Below, in pieces: positions 24,670 through 32,893 of a stretch of 64,000 nucleotides of DNA. Positions within the stretch are counted from its first letter, which is position 1; the number at the start of each line of letters is the position of its first letter. The stretch spans positions 86,951 to 150,950 of the forward strand of contig CAZOLV010000001.1 of the NCBI GenBank assembly GCA_964580725.1, written 5' to 3'. The position numbers and the translations under genes are program-made. Under the pieces are notes generated by a model. It did not search any database. It was not told the origin of the DNA and worked only from the letters and a program-made list of their open reading frames with translations. Origin of the DNA: Amarolinea sp964580725. Lineage in GTDB: Bacteria > Chloroflexota > Anaerolineae > SSC4 > Amarolineaceae.

Positions 24670-24877
24670 TTGTGCGCGATGTGTTGTCCCTAGCGTTCAG
24701 CCGTTTCGGCCGGCGCAGCCGGNNNNNNNNNNNNNNNNNNNNNNNNNNNNNNNNNNNNNNNNNNNNNNNNNNNNNNNNNNNNNNNNNNNNNNNNNNNNNN
24801 NNNNNNNNNNNNNNNNNNNNNNCTTTGTGCGCGATGTGTTGTCCCTAGCGTTCAGCCGTTTCGGCCGGCGCAGCCGG
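24668..24877. other. Assembly gap (100 N, 24723-24822) flanked by duplicated 55-bp contig ends
   Basis: The 55 bases at 24668-24722 and 24823-24877 are identical and include unique, non-repetitive sequence. The duplication plus 100 N is therefore almost certainly a scaffolding artefact; removing 155 bp restores a continuous locus. Confidence 0.95.
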
Positions 24878-26068
24878 TTCGGCTGGTTCAGCCGGCGCAG
24901 CCGGTTCAGCCGTTTCGGCCGGCGCAGCCGGGATGGCCGGTTCGGCCGGCGGCGCGGCGGCGGCTGAGGCCGCGCGCAGGTCATCTTCCAGATCGGTCAG
25001 GAAGCTGTCGGGCAGATCGCTGGCCGGTTCGAACGGGGCGGCGGCAGCCGGCGACGGGTCGAAGGGCGCCAGCGCCAGGGAGGGCAGGGGAGCGCCCGGC
25101 GGCGGCGCGCCAGGGCCTGAGCGAGGGTTGTAGGGCTGCATGCCGAAGCGCGTCAGGACGATGGCGCCGAGGCCCCAGGCGCTGATGATGAACCAGAAGA
25201 GCCAGCCGAGGCAAGGCACGGCGCGCCAGAGCAGCGTGATCAGGAAGATGCCCAGAATCGCCTCTAGCAGCGGGTTGGCGTTGCGCAGCTTGATCGCTTC
25301 CAGCAGCCGTTGACCCACCAGCCAGCCAAGCGCAATCCAGGCAAAAAGCCAGGCAACGGCGCCCGCCAGCAGCAGCAGCAGTGAAATGGGCGCCAGACAG
25401 ATCGTAATCGCCAGGATGGCGGCCAGCCCAAACACGATCAGCATGGTGAGCAGGCCGACGCCAAAGGTTGCCGCCGGCGAGGCGATGACGGTGTTGGCCA
25501 CACGCTCGACCGGTTTGGGGAACATGACGAGCGCCAGCAGCCCCAGGGCCGCCAGGGCCAACGCCAGGCCGATGGCGCTGAGCACCTGCCAGACGTAGTT
25601 CAGCAGCATGCGCAGGACAGATGGCGGCTGCGGCGTGGCCGGGATTTGGATCTGCGGTAACTCGAAGGGCGGCTGGTCGCCGAAACCTTCGACCACTTCG
25701 CCGTTGACCGTCGCGCCTTCGGCCTGGCTGACGTTGCCACCAAAGGTGGCGATATCGCCCTCGACGACGGCGGTCGTATTCAGCTCGACCTGTCCACCAA
25801 ACACGGCGATGTCGCCCATGATCGTCCCGTCCACGGTCAGGGAACCGCCGGCGACGGCCACGTTGCCGTTGACTTGGGCGCCATCTTCGATCAGGGCGCT
25901 GCCGCCCAACACGGCAAGATCACCGTTGAGCCGTTCACCGGCGGCCAGGACGTAGCGTTCGCCAATGACGACTTTACCGCCGCCGCCGTCTTGGGCCAGT
26001 GCGGGCGCGACGCTGAGCAGTAGCAACAGCGCGACGCCAATCGAAACGATCCATTTTTTCGTAATCAT
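24845..26068 (-). CDS. Exported bactofilin-like (polymer-forming) membrane protein with Ala/Glu/Pro repeat tail
   Basis: 407 residues. A signal peptide (about 1-25) precedes a right-handed beta-repeat region (about 30-125) with GDLAVLGGSALIEDGAQVNGNVAV-like repeats in the bactofilin/polymer-forming pattern. About four to five membrane helices follow (130-290), then a cytoplasmic or external tail. The extreme C-terminus is a low-complexity repeat of PAEPAEPAAPAETAE, where the assembly broke. It is the third gene of an ECF sigma, anti-sigma, effector run, so it is probably a target of envelope-stress control. Similar Chloroflexota proteins are uncharacterised. Copy number of the tail repeat may be affected by the assembly. 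Confidence 0.75.
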   Translation of the reverse strand: MITKKWIVSIGVALLLLLSVAPALAQDGGGGKVVIGERYVLAAGERLNGDLAVLGGSALIEDGAQVNGNVAVAGGSLTVDGTIMGDIAVFGGQVELNTTAVVEGDIATFGGNVSQAEGATVNGEVVEGFGDQPPFELPQIQIPATPQPPSVLRMLLNYVWQVLSAIGLALALAALGLLALVMFPKPVERVANTVIASPAATFGVGLLTMLIVFGLAAILAITICLAPISLLLLLAGAVAWLFAWIALGWLVGQRLLEAIKLRNANPLLEAILGIFLITLLWRAVPCLGWLFWFIISAWGLGAIVLTRFGMQPYNPRSGPGAPPPGAPLPSLALAPFDPSPAAAAPFEPASDLPDSFLTDLEDDLRAASAAAAPPAEPAIPAAPAETAEPAAPAEPAEPAAPAETAER

Positions 26069-26113
26069 CAGTCAATCTCCTCCGATTTGCGGGTTCTTCA
26101 AGGTTAATTTCGC

Positions 26114-26674
26114 TCAAGCGCCCAGGCTGGGCAACGGCGCCAGTTGATCGAGTCGCCGGTGCACCATGTGCGCCCAGGCGAAAGTGATGAGCAGCATGGC
26201 GCCTCCGCAGATCACTGAGAGGGCTGGCAGGGGAATCTGCGAGAGACCGCCAAAGAACAGACGCACAGCCACGGTCAGCGGCTGCAGCGTCTGGGCGGCG
26301 CGCACGGCCCAATCTACCAGCGCGCCGGCCCACGCGGGGTTGGCGCCAAGCCAGGAGAAGCCGAGCAGAAGGGCGATGAGCGCCAGAAAGCTCCAGAGCG
26401 AGATCGAGCCGGTGAGCAGGACGATGCCGCCCAGCAGGCCGCGGCGTGCGGCCTGGCGACGCTGCAGGCGCTGTTCGAACCGCTGGACGAAGCCCGGCGC
26501 CGGGCCGATCATGGGCGACTGTTGCAGACGATGGGCAATCGTCTGCCACGTCTCCCAGTGCTGCCGGCAGGCGCCGCACTGCGCCAGATGCTCTTGCATC
26601 GTTGCCTGCTCGGCAGCGGCCAGTTGACTGTCTAGGGCCAGCGAGAGTTTTTCAGTCGAGATGTGTGTGTGCAT
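26114..26674 (-). CDS. Zinc-finger anti-sigma factor, membrane-bound
   Basis: About 186 residues. The N-terminal zf-HC2 domain carries the HxxxCxxC zinc motif EHLAQCGACRQHW, the hallmark of ZAS anti-sigma factors. Two or more hydrophobic helices follow, from about residue 80. An ATG at 26701 overlaps the sigma stop (ATGA), but the ATG at 26674 has a proper GAGGGG ribosome site and begins directly with MHTHISTEKLSLALD, so it is preferred. It should sequester the ECF sigma factor encoded immediately upstream and release it on an envelope signal. Confidence 0.85.
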   Translation of the reverse strand: MHTHISTEKLSLALDSQLAAAEQATMQEHLAQCGACRQHWETWQTIAHRLQQSPMIGPAPGFVQRFEQRLQRRQAARRGLLGGIVLLTGSISLWSFLALIALLLGFSWLGANPAWAGALVDWAVRAAQTLQPLTVAVRLFFGGLSQIPLPALSVICGGAMLLITFAWAHMVHRRLDQLAPLPSLGA

Positions 26675-26697
26675 GGCGTTGTACCCCTCTGTTGTTT

Positions 26698-27300
26698 TCA
26701 TAACACGACCGCTGCACTGTTCTTGCGGGGAGTCGCAGCAACGGCGGCTTGTTGCCTGGTCATCTGTTCGGCCATCTGCAGGCGCGCCCGGTGCAGTCTC
26801 GACTTGACGGCCGCCTCGGTGATGCCCATCACCTCGGCGATTTCGGCATAGGAGAGATCGTGCCAGTAGCGCAGCACCAGCGGCAGCCGATAGGTCGGCT
26901 CCAGCCGGTCGAGCAGCAGGCGCACCTCATCGCCCGCCTCGCGGCGCAGGGCCGATTCGTCCGGCCGGTCGTTCTCTCCCGCCAGCCACTGCATGGCCGG
27001 GTTGTCTTCGATCGAAAGCCAGGTGTAACGACGGCGGCGCAGGCGGTCAATGCACTGGTGCGATGTGATCGCCAGCAGCCAGGTCGAGAATTTGTGGCTG
27101 CGATCATACGTCTGCAAACGGGTGTAGGCCTTGAGAAAAGCATCCTGGGCGGCCTCTTCGGCTTCGCCGGCGTTGCCCAACATGCGAAAAGCCAGGTTGT
27201 AAACCGGTCTCTGATAGGCTTCGACGAGCCTGCCGAAAGCGATCTGGTTGCCCGCCAGCGCTTGTTCCAGCCAGGCCCGTTCTTGTTCTGTTTGGCTCAC
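26698..27300 (-). CDS. ECF-type RNA polymerase sigma factor (RpoE-like)
   Basis: 200 residues with sigma region 2 (FGRLVEAYQRPVYNLAFRMLGNAGEAEEAAQDAFLKAY, FSTWLLAITSHQCIDRLRRRR) and region 4 (LPLVLRYWHDLSYAEIAEVMGITEAAVKSRLHRAR). Regions 1 and 3 are absent, as in ECF factors. Start GTG at 27300 with an AGGA site. Followed by its anti-sigma gene (4-bp overlap to that gene's first ATG) and a bactofilin-like membrane protein, so the operon likely senses the cell envelope. The C-terminal 25 residues are a non-conserved basic tail. Confidence 0.92.
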   Translation of the reverse strand: MSQTEQERAWLEQALAGNQIAFGRLVEAYQRPVYNLAFRMLGNAGEAEEAAQDAFLKAYTRLQTYDRSHKFSTWLLAITSHQCIDRLRRRRYTWLSIEDNPAMQWLAGENDRPDESALRREAGDEVRLLLDRLEPTYRLPLVLRYWHDLSYAEIAEVMGITEAAVKSRLHRARLQMAEQMTRQQAAVAATPRKNSAAVVL

Positions 27301-27385
27301 GTTTTTGTCCTGAGTATCTAACGAACTTGACGCTGTTGATCGTCAGTGAATGATACGCACGGCGGGTGCAAAGGTTTCAGGGGTC

Positions 27386-27414
27386 TTGACAGCGGGGTCG
27401 TTTTTCGCTAGAAT
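27386..27414 (+). promoter_or_regulatory. Promoter of the MEMO-radical SAM pair
   Basis: TTGACA (27386-27391), 17 nt, TAGAAT (27409-27414); leader about 86 nt. Confidence 0.7.
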
Positions 27415-27506
27415 CGTATGACCGGGCCAAAGATTCGGCGATTGGCGGCTTGACGGCGCCGCCGGCCCGTCACAGTGAACGCTGATCTGTCTTGCGAAGG
27501 TGTGCC

Positions 27507-28322
27507 ATGTCAACGATGACGGTGCGTACTCCGGCGGTTGCCGGGCTGTTCTATCCGGCGTCTGCGCCATCGCTGCGCAGCCAGGCGCAGCAGATGCTCG
27601 ATGCGGCGCCCGCGCCTGCCGTGCAGGACATTTGCGCCTTGATTGCCCCGCATGCCGGCTACATCTATTCCGGCCCCATCGCGGCGAGCGCCTTCAAGAG
27701 CCTGGCCGCCATCATTTCCGATCGGCCCCGCACGGTCTTCTTGCTCGGCCCGGCGCATCGCGTTCCCTTCGACGGCGTGGCCATCAGCCAGTACGACGCC
27801 TTTGCCACGCCTCTCGGCCGCATCCCCCTGGCGCACGACTGGGCGGCGCATCTGTTGGCCCAGGGGGCGCCTTTCTGCACATTCGAACCGGCGCATGAGG
27901 GCGAACACAGTCTCGAAGTCGAACTGCCCTTCCTGCAGCTTGTGCTGCCGCACGCCCGGATCGTCCCGCTGCTCTTTGGCGATGTCAACCCGCACGCCGT
28001 CGTTCCCGCCCTGTGCGAAGCCCTGCGCCAGGCCGGCGATGCGCTGCTGATCGTCAGCACAGATCTCAGCCATTATCACGCTTATCAGGAGGCCGTGACG
28101 CGCGACCATGCGCTGTTGGCGGCGCTGCTGGCCGGCGACCAGGCGGGAGTCCGTCGCCAGCAGGCCTGCGGCCTGTTGCCCCTGCTGGCGCTGATGGAAA
28201 TTGCCCGTCGTCTGCACTGGCGGCCTCATTTGCTCGATTACCGCAACTCTGGTGACACTGCCGGCGACCGGCGTACGGTCGTGGGTTATGCCGCCGTCGC
28301 CTACACCCCCGCCCAGGACTGA
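27507..28322 (+). CDS. amrB: AmmeMemoRadiSam system protein B (MEMO1 homologue)
   Basis: 271 residues. The MEMO fold, related to extradiol dioxygenases, is shown by RTPAVAGLFYPA at the N-terminus and CALIAPHAGYIYSGPIAASAF. Further motifs are VFLLGPAHRVPFDGVAIS, AHEGEHSLEVELPFLQL and ALLIVSTDLSHYH. His residues in PHAGY, PAH and the EHSLEV/DLSHYH motifs form the metal-site cluster of the family. The gene begins at ATG 27507 and is followed 51 bp later by the radical-SAM partner. The third partner, AmmA/AMMECR1, is not in the interval, so only two of the three system genes are present here. Confidence 0.9.
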   Translation: MSTMTVRTPAVAGLFYPASAPSLRSQAQQMLDAAPAPAVQDICALIAPHAGYIYSGPIAASAFKSLAAIISDRPRTVFLLGPAHRVPFDGVAISQYDAFATPLGRIPLAHDWAAHLLAQGAPFCTFEPAHEGEHSLEVELPFLQLVLPHARIVPLLFGDVNPHAVVPALCEALRQAGDALLIVSTDLSHYHAYQEAVTRDHALLAALLAGDQAGVRRQQACGLLPLLALMEIARRLHWRPHLLDYRNSGDTAGDRRTVVGYAAVAYTPAQD

Positions 28323-28372
28323 CGAGCACACCCGCGGCTGCCGCCCAGTCGTTGCGGGAAAGGTTTGCGATC

Positions 28373-29434
28373 ATGACGCGTGAAAGTCTGGCTGCTCGTC
28401 TCGACCGCCTGACGCAGGCGGCCACGCTGGTAGAACCATTGCCCGACAAACCGGGTTGGGTGCGCTGCCTGGCCTGTGCGCACCGCTGCAAGGTGGGGCC
28501 GGGACGGCGCGGCGTCTGCCAGGTGCGCTTTGCGGCGGATGGCGTCCTCTACGCTCCCTTTGGCTATGTCGCGGCGCTGCAGTGCGATCCTGTCGAAAAG
28601 AAGCCCTTCAACCACCTGCTGCCGGGCAGCCAGGCTCTGACCTTCGGGATGCTCGGCTGCGACCTGCACTGTGACTACTGCCAAAACTGGATCAGTTCGC
28701 AGGCGCTGCGCGATGACCAGGCGGGCGCACCGGTGCAAACGATCAACGCCGGGCAGATTGCCCGCATGGCGCAGCGCATGGGCGCCAGTCTGGTCGTCAG
28801 TTCCTACAACGAACCGCTCATCACCACCGAATGGGCCATCGCCATCTTCAGCGAGGCGCGCCGGCTTGGTTTGCGCACGGCCTTCGTTTCCAACGGCAAC
28901 GCCACGCACGCCGCGCTCACCGCCCTGCGTCCGCACATGGACGCCATCAAGATTGACCTGAAGACGATGAATGCGCGCAACTATCGCCGATTGGGCGCCA
29001 CGCTCGAAAATATCCTGGACGGCATTCGTCTGGCGGTGGCGCTTGGCTTTTGGGTCGAAATCGTATCGCTGGTGGTACCCGGTTTCAACGATGATCCCGC
29101 CGAGCTGCGGGCCGCCGCCGAATTCATCGCCGGTCTATCGCCCGACATCCCCTGGCATGTGACGGCGTTTCACAGGGACTATCGGATGCACGATCCGGCC
29201 AACACATCGGTGGAAGACCTGCGCCGGGCCGCCGAAATTGGGCGGACGGCGGGCCTGCGCTTCGTTTACGCCGGCAACCTGCCCGGCCGCGTGGGCGACT
29301 GGGAACAGACCTGGTGCCCGCAATGCGGGACGCGCCTGATCGGGCGTTATGGATTTCACCTGTTGGAACAACGCATCGGCCCCGACGGACGCTGCCCGCA
29401 GTGCGGCCTGATCGTGCCGGGGATTTGGAGTTGA
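28373..29434 (+). CDS. amrS: AmmeMemoRadiSam system radical SAM enzyme
   Basis: 353 residues. The radical SAM [4Fe-4S] motif CxxxCxxC is CDLHCDYC (Cys96, Cys100, Cys103). An N-terminal Cys-rich segment (RCLACAHRCKVGPGRRGVC) and a C-terminal zinc-ribbon-like pair (WCPQCGTRL ... CPQCGLIV) flank the barrel, as in the AmrS family. The VVSSYNEPLITTEWA and AIKIDLKTMN segments support a pyruvate-formate-lyase-activase-like fold. Substrate is unknown; it is expected to work with the MEMO protein upstream. ATG 28373 chosen because the upstream frame has no similarity. Confidence 0.9.
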   Translation: MTRESLAARLDRLTQAATLVEPLPDKPGWVRCLACAHRCKVGPGRRGVCQVRFAADGVLYAPFGYVAALQCDPVEKKPFNHLLPGSQALTFGMLGCDLHCDYCQNWISSQALRDDQAGAPVQTINAGQIARMAQRMGASLVVSSYNEPLITTEWAIAIFSEARRLGLRTAFVSNGNATHAALTALRPHMDAIKIDLKTMNARNYRRLGATLENILDGIRLAVALGFWVEIVSLVVPGFNDDPAELRAAAEFIAGLSPDIPWHVTAFHRDYRMHDPANTSVEDLRRAAEIGRTAGLRFVYAGNLPGRVGDWEQTWCPQCGTRLIGRYGFHLLEQRIGPDGRCPQCGLIVPGIWS

Positions 29435-29482
29435 GTGGCAGAGGCTGGCGCCAGGCGCAAGGGCCGGCGGGGCGCCGCTGTT

Positions 29483-30664
29483 TCAGCGGCGGCGCTGATA
29501 GCCCTTGAGGCGGCGCCCGATGCGTGGATGGCGCAGTTTGCGCAGGGCGCGCATTTCCAGTTGGCGTACTCGCTCTCGCGTGACCCCCATCAGCTCGCCC
29601 ACTTCCTTGAGCGTGTGGACGCGCTCCCCCTCCAACCCGTAGCGCAGACGCAAGACTTCCGCCTCGCGCGGCTTCAGATCTGAGAGGACCGCCGCCACAT
29701 CGTCGCGCAGCAGGCGTTGGGCGGCCAGTTCGGATGGGGCCAGGCTGTTCTCATCTTCGATCAAGTCGGCCAGGCTGCTGCCGTCCGACTCACCCTCGCG
29801 AATCGGCTGGTCGAGCGAGACCGCCTGCTGGCCCATGTTTTGCAGACGCTGCACCTGGCGCGGGGTCAGCCCCAGTTCGGCTGCCAGTTCGTGCGCATTG
29901 GGGGTGCGTCCAAGCGTCTGCTGTAGTTCCTGGGCTACCTTGCGCAATTTGCGCTCGCGCTCGCCGGCGTGAATCGGCACGCGGATGGTGCGGCTCAGGT
30001 TGGCTACGGCGCGAATGATGGATTGGCGAATCCACCACATGGCGTAGGTCGAAAGGCGGTTGCCTTTGGCAGGATCGAACCGCTCCACCGCCCGCATCAG
30101 CCCCAGGTTGCCCTCTTGAATCAGATCGAGGAACGGCACACCCAGGCCGCGATAGCGTTTGGCGACACTGATGACCAGGCGTTGATTGGCCCGAATCAGC
30201 GCATCGCGCGCCGCCTCTGCCTTCTGCAGGTCGGCGCGCAGTTGGCGTTTGCGATCGGCCGGCAGGCTGACCTCGGCCAGCGCGGCCTTCAGTTCTTCGT
30301 TGCGCACCGCCTCGCGCGCCAGCTTGACCTCCTGCTCGGCGGTCAGCAACGGCGTGCGCCCCATTTCGCGCAGGTAGAGCGACAGCGGATCGGACATGGC
30401 GCCGCCCAGCGCCGTTGTCTGATATTCCTCTTCGCCCTCGACATCTACTGCGACATCCACGTCCGAATCGGCTTCGGCCTGTTCGGCTAGCTGAACGTTG
30501 GCCGCTTTGAGCGACGCCAGAATATCGTCCCAGGCGTCCGGGTCTTTGTTGGCATTGGGAAACGCGCGCAACACATCTTCGAGCGCCACGCGACCGTCGT
30601 GAACGTGCGAAAGGAGGGCATCGGGTAATCTGAATTGATTGCCAGGATTAGGGCTTCTGGCCAT
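29483..30664 (-). CDS. rpoD: Principal RNA polymerase sigma factor (sigma-70, RpoD/SigA)
   Basis: 393 residues. A short acidic N-terminal region is followed by region 1.2 (DPLSLYLREMGRTPLLTAEQEVKLA) and region 2 (ALIRANQRLVISVAKRYRGLGVPFLDLIQEGNLGLMRAVERFDP, STYAMWWIRQSIIRAVANLSRTIRVP). Region 3 and region 4 (PREAEVLRLRYGLEG, VTRERVRQLEMRALRKLRHP) complete it. The near-consensus TTGACA/TATAAT promoters seen throughout the window fit recognition by this factor. It could be a group 2 paralogue, since region 1.1 is short. Convergent with the radical SAM gene. Confidence 0.93.
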   Translation of the reverse strand: MARSPNPGNQFRLPDALLSHVHDGRVALEDVLRAFPNANKDPDAWDDILASLKAANVQLAEQAEADSDVDVAVDVEGEEEYQTTALGGAMSDPLSLYLREMGRTPLLTAEQEVKLAREAVRNEELKAALAEVSLPADRKRQLRADLQKAEAARDALIRANQRLVISVAKRYRGLGVPFLDLIQEGNLGLMRAVERFDPAKGNRLSTYAMWWIRQSIIRAVANLSRTIRVPIHAGERERKLRKVAQELQQTLGRTPNAHELAAELGLTPRQVQRLQNMGQQAVSLDQPIREGESDGSSLADLIEDENSLAPSELAAQRLLRDDVAAVLSDLKPREAEVLRLRYGLEGERVHTLKEVGELMGVTRERVRQLEMRALRKLRHPRIGRRLKGYQRRR

Positions 30665-30783
30665 GCCGACCTCTTTGGTTGCTGAATGCTATGCGATCAC
30701 ACATGGGCAGTATTGTACCACACAAGGCGGAGGAGATGGCAAATCGGCATGGGCCTGCGAGAGCCGGCCCATGTGGGCCGGTT

Positions 30784-31254
30784 TCAAGCGCCGGCGCGGC
30801 GCGGGCGAGCCAGTTCGTCCGTATCGAACCAGATGGTGACGGGGCCATCGTTGTGAATTTCGACCAGCATGTGTGCGCCAAAAACGCCATTCTGCACGGC
30901 CACGCCCTGCGCCGCCAGGGCCTGGCTGAAACTCTCGATTAGCGGCGCCGCGGTTTCGGGCCGCGCCGCCTGGATGAAGTCGGGCCGGCGCCCGCGGCGC
31001 ACGTTGGCGTAGAGCGTGAACTGTGAAATGACCAGCGCCTGCGCCCCCACATCGAGCGCACAGAGGTTGAGACGCCCCTGCGCATCGTCGAAGATGCGTA
31101 GCTGGGCGATCTTCTGCGCCAGACTCTGGGCTTCGCCGGTCGAATCCCTCTCTTCGACGCCAACCAGGATCACCAGCCCTGGCCCAATCGCGGCCGTTGT
31201 GGCGCCCGCCACCTTCACCGCGGCGCGGGTGACCCGTTGGATCAACGCTCGCAT
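30784..31254 (-). CDS. dtd: D-aminoacyl-tRNA deacylase
   Basis: 156 residues. Removes D-amino acids (and glycine mischarged on tRNA-Ala) from tRNA. The start MRALIQRVTRAAVKV at 31254 matches the family N-terminus. The active-site motifs SQFTLYANVRRGRRPDFIQAA and GVFGAHMLVEIHNDGPVTIW (the latter containing the family's Gly-cisPro-like 'NDGPVT') are intact. A roughly 10-residue basic tail extends beyond the usual end. It lies downstream of and opposite to the unknown gene at 31361, with a divergent promoter region between them. Confidence 0.93.
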   Translation of the reverse strand: MRALIQRVTRAAVKVAGATTAAIGPGLVILVGVEERDSTGEAQSLAQKIAQLRIFDDAQGRLNLCALDVGAQALVISQFTLYANVRRGRRPDFIQAARPETAAPLIESFSQALAAQGVAVQNGVFGAHMLVEIHNDGPVTIWFDTDELARPRRAGA

Positions 31255-31268
31255 CGTTCTTGCCTTTT

Positions 31269-31298
31269 TTGCATTCTCACCGCCTGCATCATTATAAT
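31269..31298 (+). promoter_or_regulatory. Promoter of the 197-residue unknown gene
   Basis: TTGCAT (31269-31274), 18 nt, TATAAT (31293-31298); leader about 55 nt. Confidence 0.55.
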
Positions 31299-31360
31299 CG
31301 AAGTATGCGCACCCGCGCGTTGGGGCGGGTCGCCGCCCCGCACGGAAAGGACGTAAGATC

Positions 31361-31954
31361 ATGAATCAACTGACGACAGAACTGGTCGTTCTCGAAGCGA
31401 TGACCGCCGAGTTGAGCGACTATCTACTGGGGGATCGGCTCTTTCGCCAGATCGTCGTGCAAGGGCCGTTGGGCACGCAGCAGCCAAAGATGACATTGGG
31501 TGGCGTGCTGAGCCGCCTGCAACTGCTGCGCTGGCGTGCGGCCGCGCTGCAGCCCGAACAGCGCACACGGGTGGAACAGGCCGCCGTGCAGATCGAGGCG
31601 GCGCGGCGCATCCATCCGGCGCAGTGGGAGTTCTTCTTGCGCAAGGAGATCAAGAGCAATCTCGACTCCTGGCGCTGGTACATGGAGGAATGTTTCAGAC
31701 GCGGCGGTTGCGCCGAGACCTATGCGGCCGAGGTGCGCGCACGGGTGCGCATGGCGCTACTCTTCGATGATGCGACTGCCGCCGGCCTCAACATCCTGTC
31801 CGAACAGGGGCAGCTACGTCGCCTCGACAGCCAGTTGCGCAACCTGTGGCGAGACGGCAATTTTCTGCTCGATCCTGCCCTGCGCTCATTCTACCCCTCC
31901 GACCGTTTCTGGTGGCTGTACGGGCTGCCGCGCCGGACGGAAGAAGAGGATTGA
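31361..31954 (+). CDS. Unknown helical protein, 197 residues
   Basis: Not recognised. The protein is predicted mostly helical and soluble, without signal peptide or membrane segment. Notable stretches are MNQLTTELVVLEAMTAELSD at the start, a Trp/Arg-rich centre (WEFFLRKEIKSNLDSWRWYM), and FWWLYGLPRRTEEED at the end. A metal- or nucleotide-binding motif was not seen; single Cys residues occur at about 110 and 116. It has its own promoter and an ATG at 31361. Its 3' end overlaps the converging EamA transporter gene by 69 bp. It looks like a lineage-restricted conserved protein. Confidence 0.7.
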   Translation: MNQLTTELVVLEAMTAELSDYLLGDRLFRQIVVQGPLGTQQPKMTLGGVLSRLQLLRWRAAALQPEQRTRVEQAAVQIEAARRIHPAQWEFFLRKEIKSNLDSWRWYMEECFRRGGCAETYAAEVRARVRMALLFDDATAAGLNILSEQGQLRRLDSQLRNLWRDGNFLLDPALRSFYPSDRFWWLYGLPRRTEEED

Positions 31955-32827
31955 TTCGGCAATCAACATGCCGGCCAGAATCAGACCGCAGCCGGTCAGC
32001 GCACGCACCGTCAACTGCTCGCCGATGAGCAGGAAGCTGAAGAGGGCCGCAAAAACCGGCTCGCTGGCAAAGATGAGCGCCGTGTGGGTGGGGCTTGTAA
32101 AACGCTGCGCCAGCGCCTGCACCCAAAAGGCGAACGATGTCGCCCCAATGCCAGTGAATCCGGCCGCAAACCAGACGTTGGGCGCCGGCCAGGCTGGCGG
32201 TCCGTCCAACAGCAGCGCCGTTAGCCAGCTCAGTAGCGCCACGCCGGCGATTTGTCCGGCGGCCAGCGGAACGGCCTCGAAGCGCGGCGCAAAACGGCCC
32301 ATCAAGAGAATATGCGCCGCAAACGACACGGCGCAGCCGAGGACGAGCAGATCGCCAGGGGCGATGCTCAGGTCATCGTTGAGCGTCAGCAGCGCCAGGC
32401 CGCCCGTGGCCAAGATCACGCCGATCACGGCGGGCCGGGCGGGCGGACGGCGTAGGAAGATGGCGGAACCGATCGGTACCAGTACAACCGAGATGCCGGT
32501 GATGAAGCCAGCCTTGGCGGGCGTCGTGAAGCGCAGCCCATAGGTCTGAAAGGCGTAGCCGGCGAAGAGCGTCAGGCCGATGACCAGGCTGGGCAGCAGA
32601 ATCTGGCGGGGCGCCCGTTCGATCATGGCGGCCAGCGTCAGGCTGTGACCACGCAGCAGGATGGGGACGAAGACAAGCGCGGCCAGCGTGAAGCGGATCG
32701 CCAGGAAGGTCATGACAGGATACGACGCCACGGCGTCTTGTACGGTGACGAAGGTACCGCCCCAGATGGCGGTGACGACGACGAGCGCCAGATCGGCCTG
32801 CCAGGCGCGTGTGGGTGCTTGTTGCAA
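31886..32827 (-). CDS. EamA/DMT-family drug/metabolite transporter
   Basis: 313 residues with ten predicted membrane helices in two five-helix EamA repeats. Typical segments are DLALVVVTAIWGGTFV at the start of repeat 1 and LLVLGCAVSFAAHILLMGRFAP at the start of repeat 2, with ALIFASEPVFAALFSFLLIGEQL near the end. These proteins export amino acids, nucleosides or other metabolites; substrate unknown. The C-terminal 23 codons overlap the end of the convergent unknown gene, an unusually long convergent overlap. A perfect 16-bp inverted repeat lies just upstream of the start. Confidence 0.9.
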   Translation of the reverse strand: MQQAPTRAWQADLALVVVTAIWGGTFVTVQDAVASYPVMTFLAIRFTLAALVFVPILLRGHSLTLAAMIERAPRQILLPSLVIGLTLFAGYAFQTYGLRFTTPAKAGFITGISVVLVPIGSAIFLRRPPARPAVIGVILATGGLALLTLNDDLSIAPGDLLVLGCAVSFAAHILLMGRFAPRFEAVPLAAGQIAGVALLSWLTALLLDGPPAWPAPNVWFAAGFTGIGATSFAFWVQALAQRFTSPTHTALIFASEPVFAALFSFLLIGEQLTVRALTGCGLILAGMLIAESILFFRPARQPVQPPETVGGVE

Positions 32828-32847
32828 GGTGTTGTGATTTGGTTCCG

Positions 32848-32884
32848 CAAGACTCCCGCCGTCAGCGCGACGGCGGGAGTCTTG
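32848..32884. terminator. 16-bp perfect hairpin between the transpeptidase stop and the EamA start
   Basis: 32848-32863 pairs perfectly with 32869-32884 around a 5-nt loop. It lies 10 bp downstream of the transpeptidase gene (minus strand). A T-run is missing on that side, so it may terminate weakly or stabilise the 3' end. Confidence 0.6.
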
Positions 32885-32893
32885 TTCCTGGTG

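Noticed and set aside
24612..24967. Plus-strand frames of FGRRSR repeats around the second gap
   Set aside because: Antisense of the Ala/Glu/Pro-coding tail of the bactofilin-like gene plus gap N.
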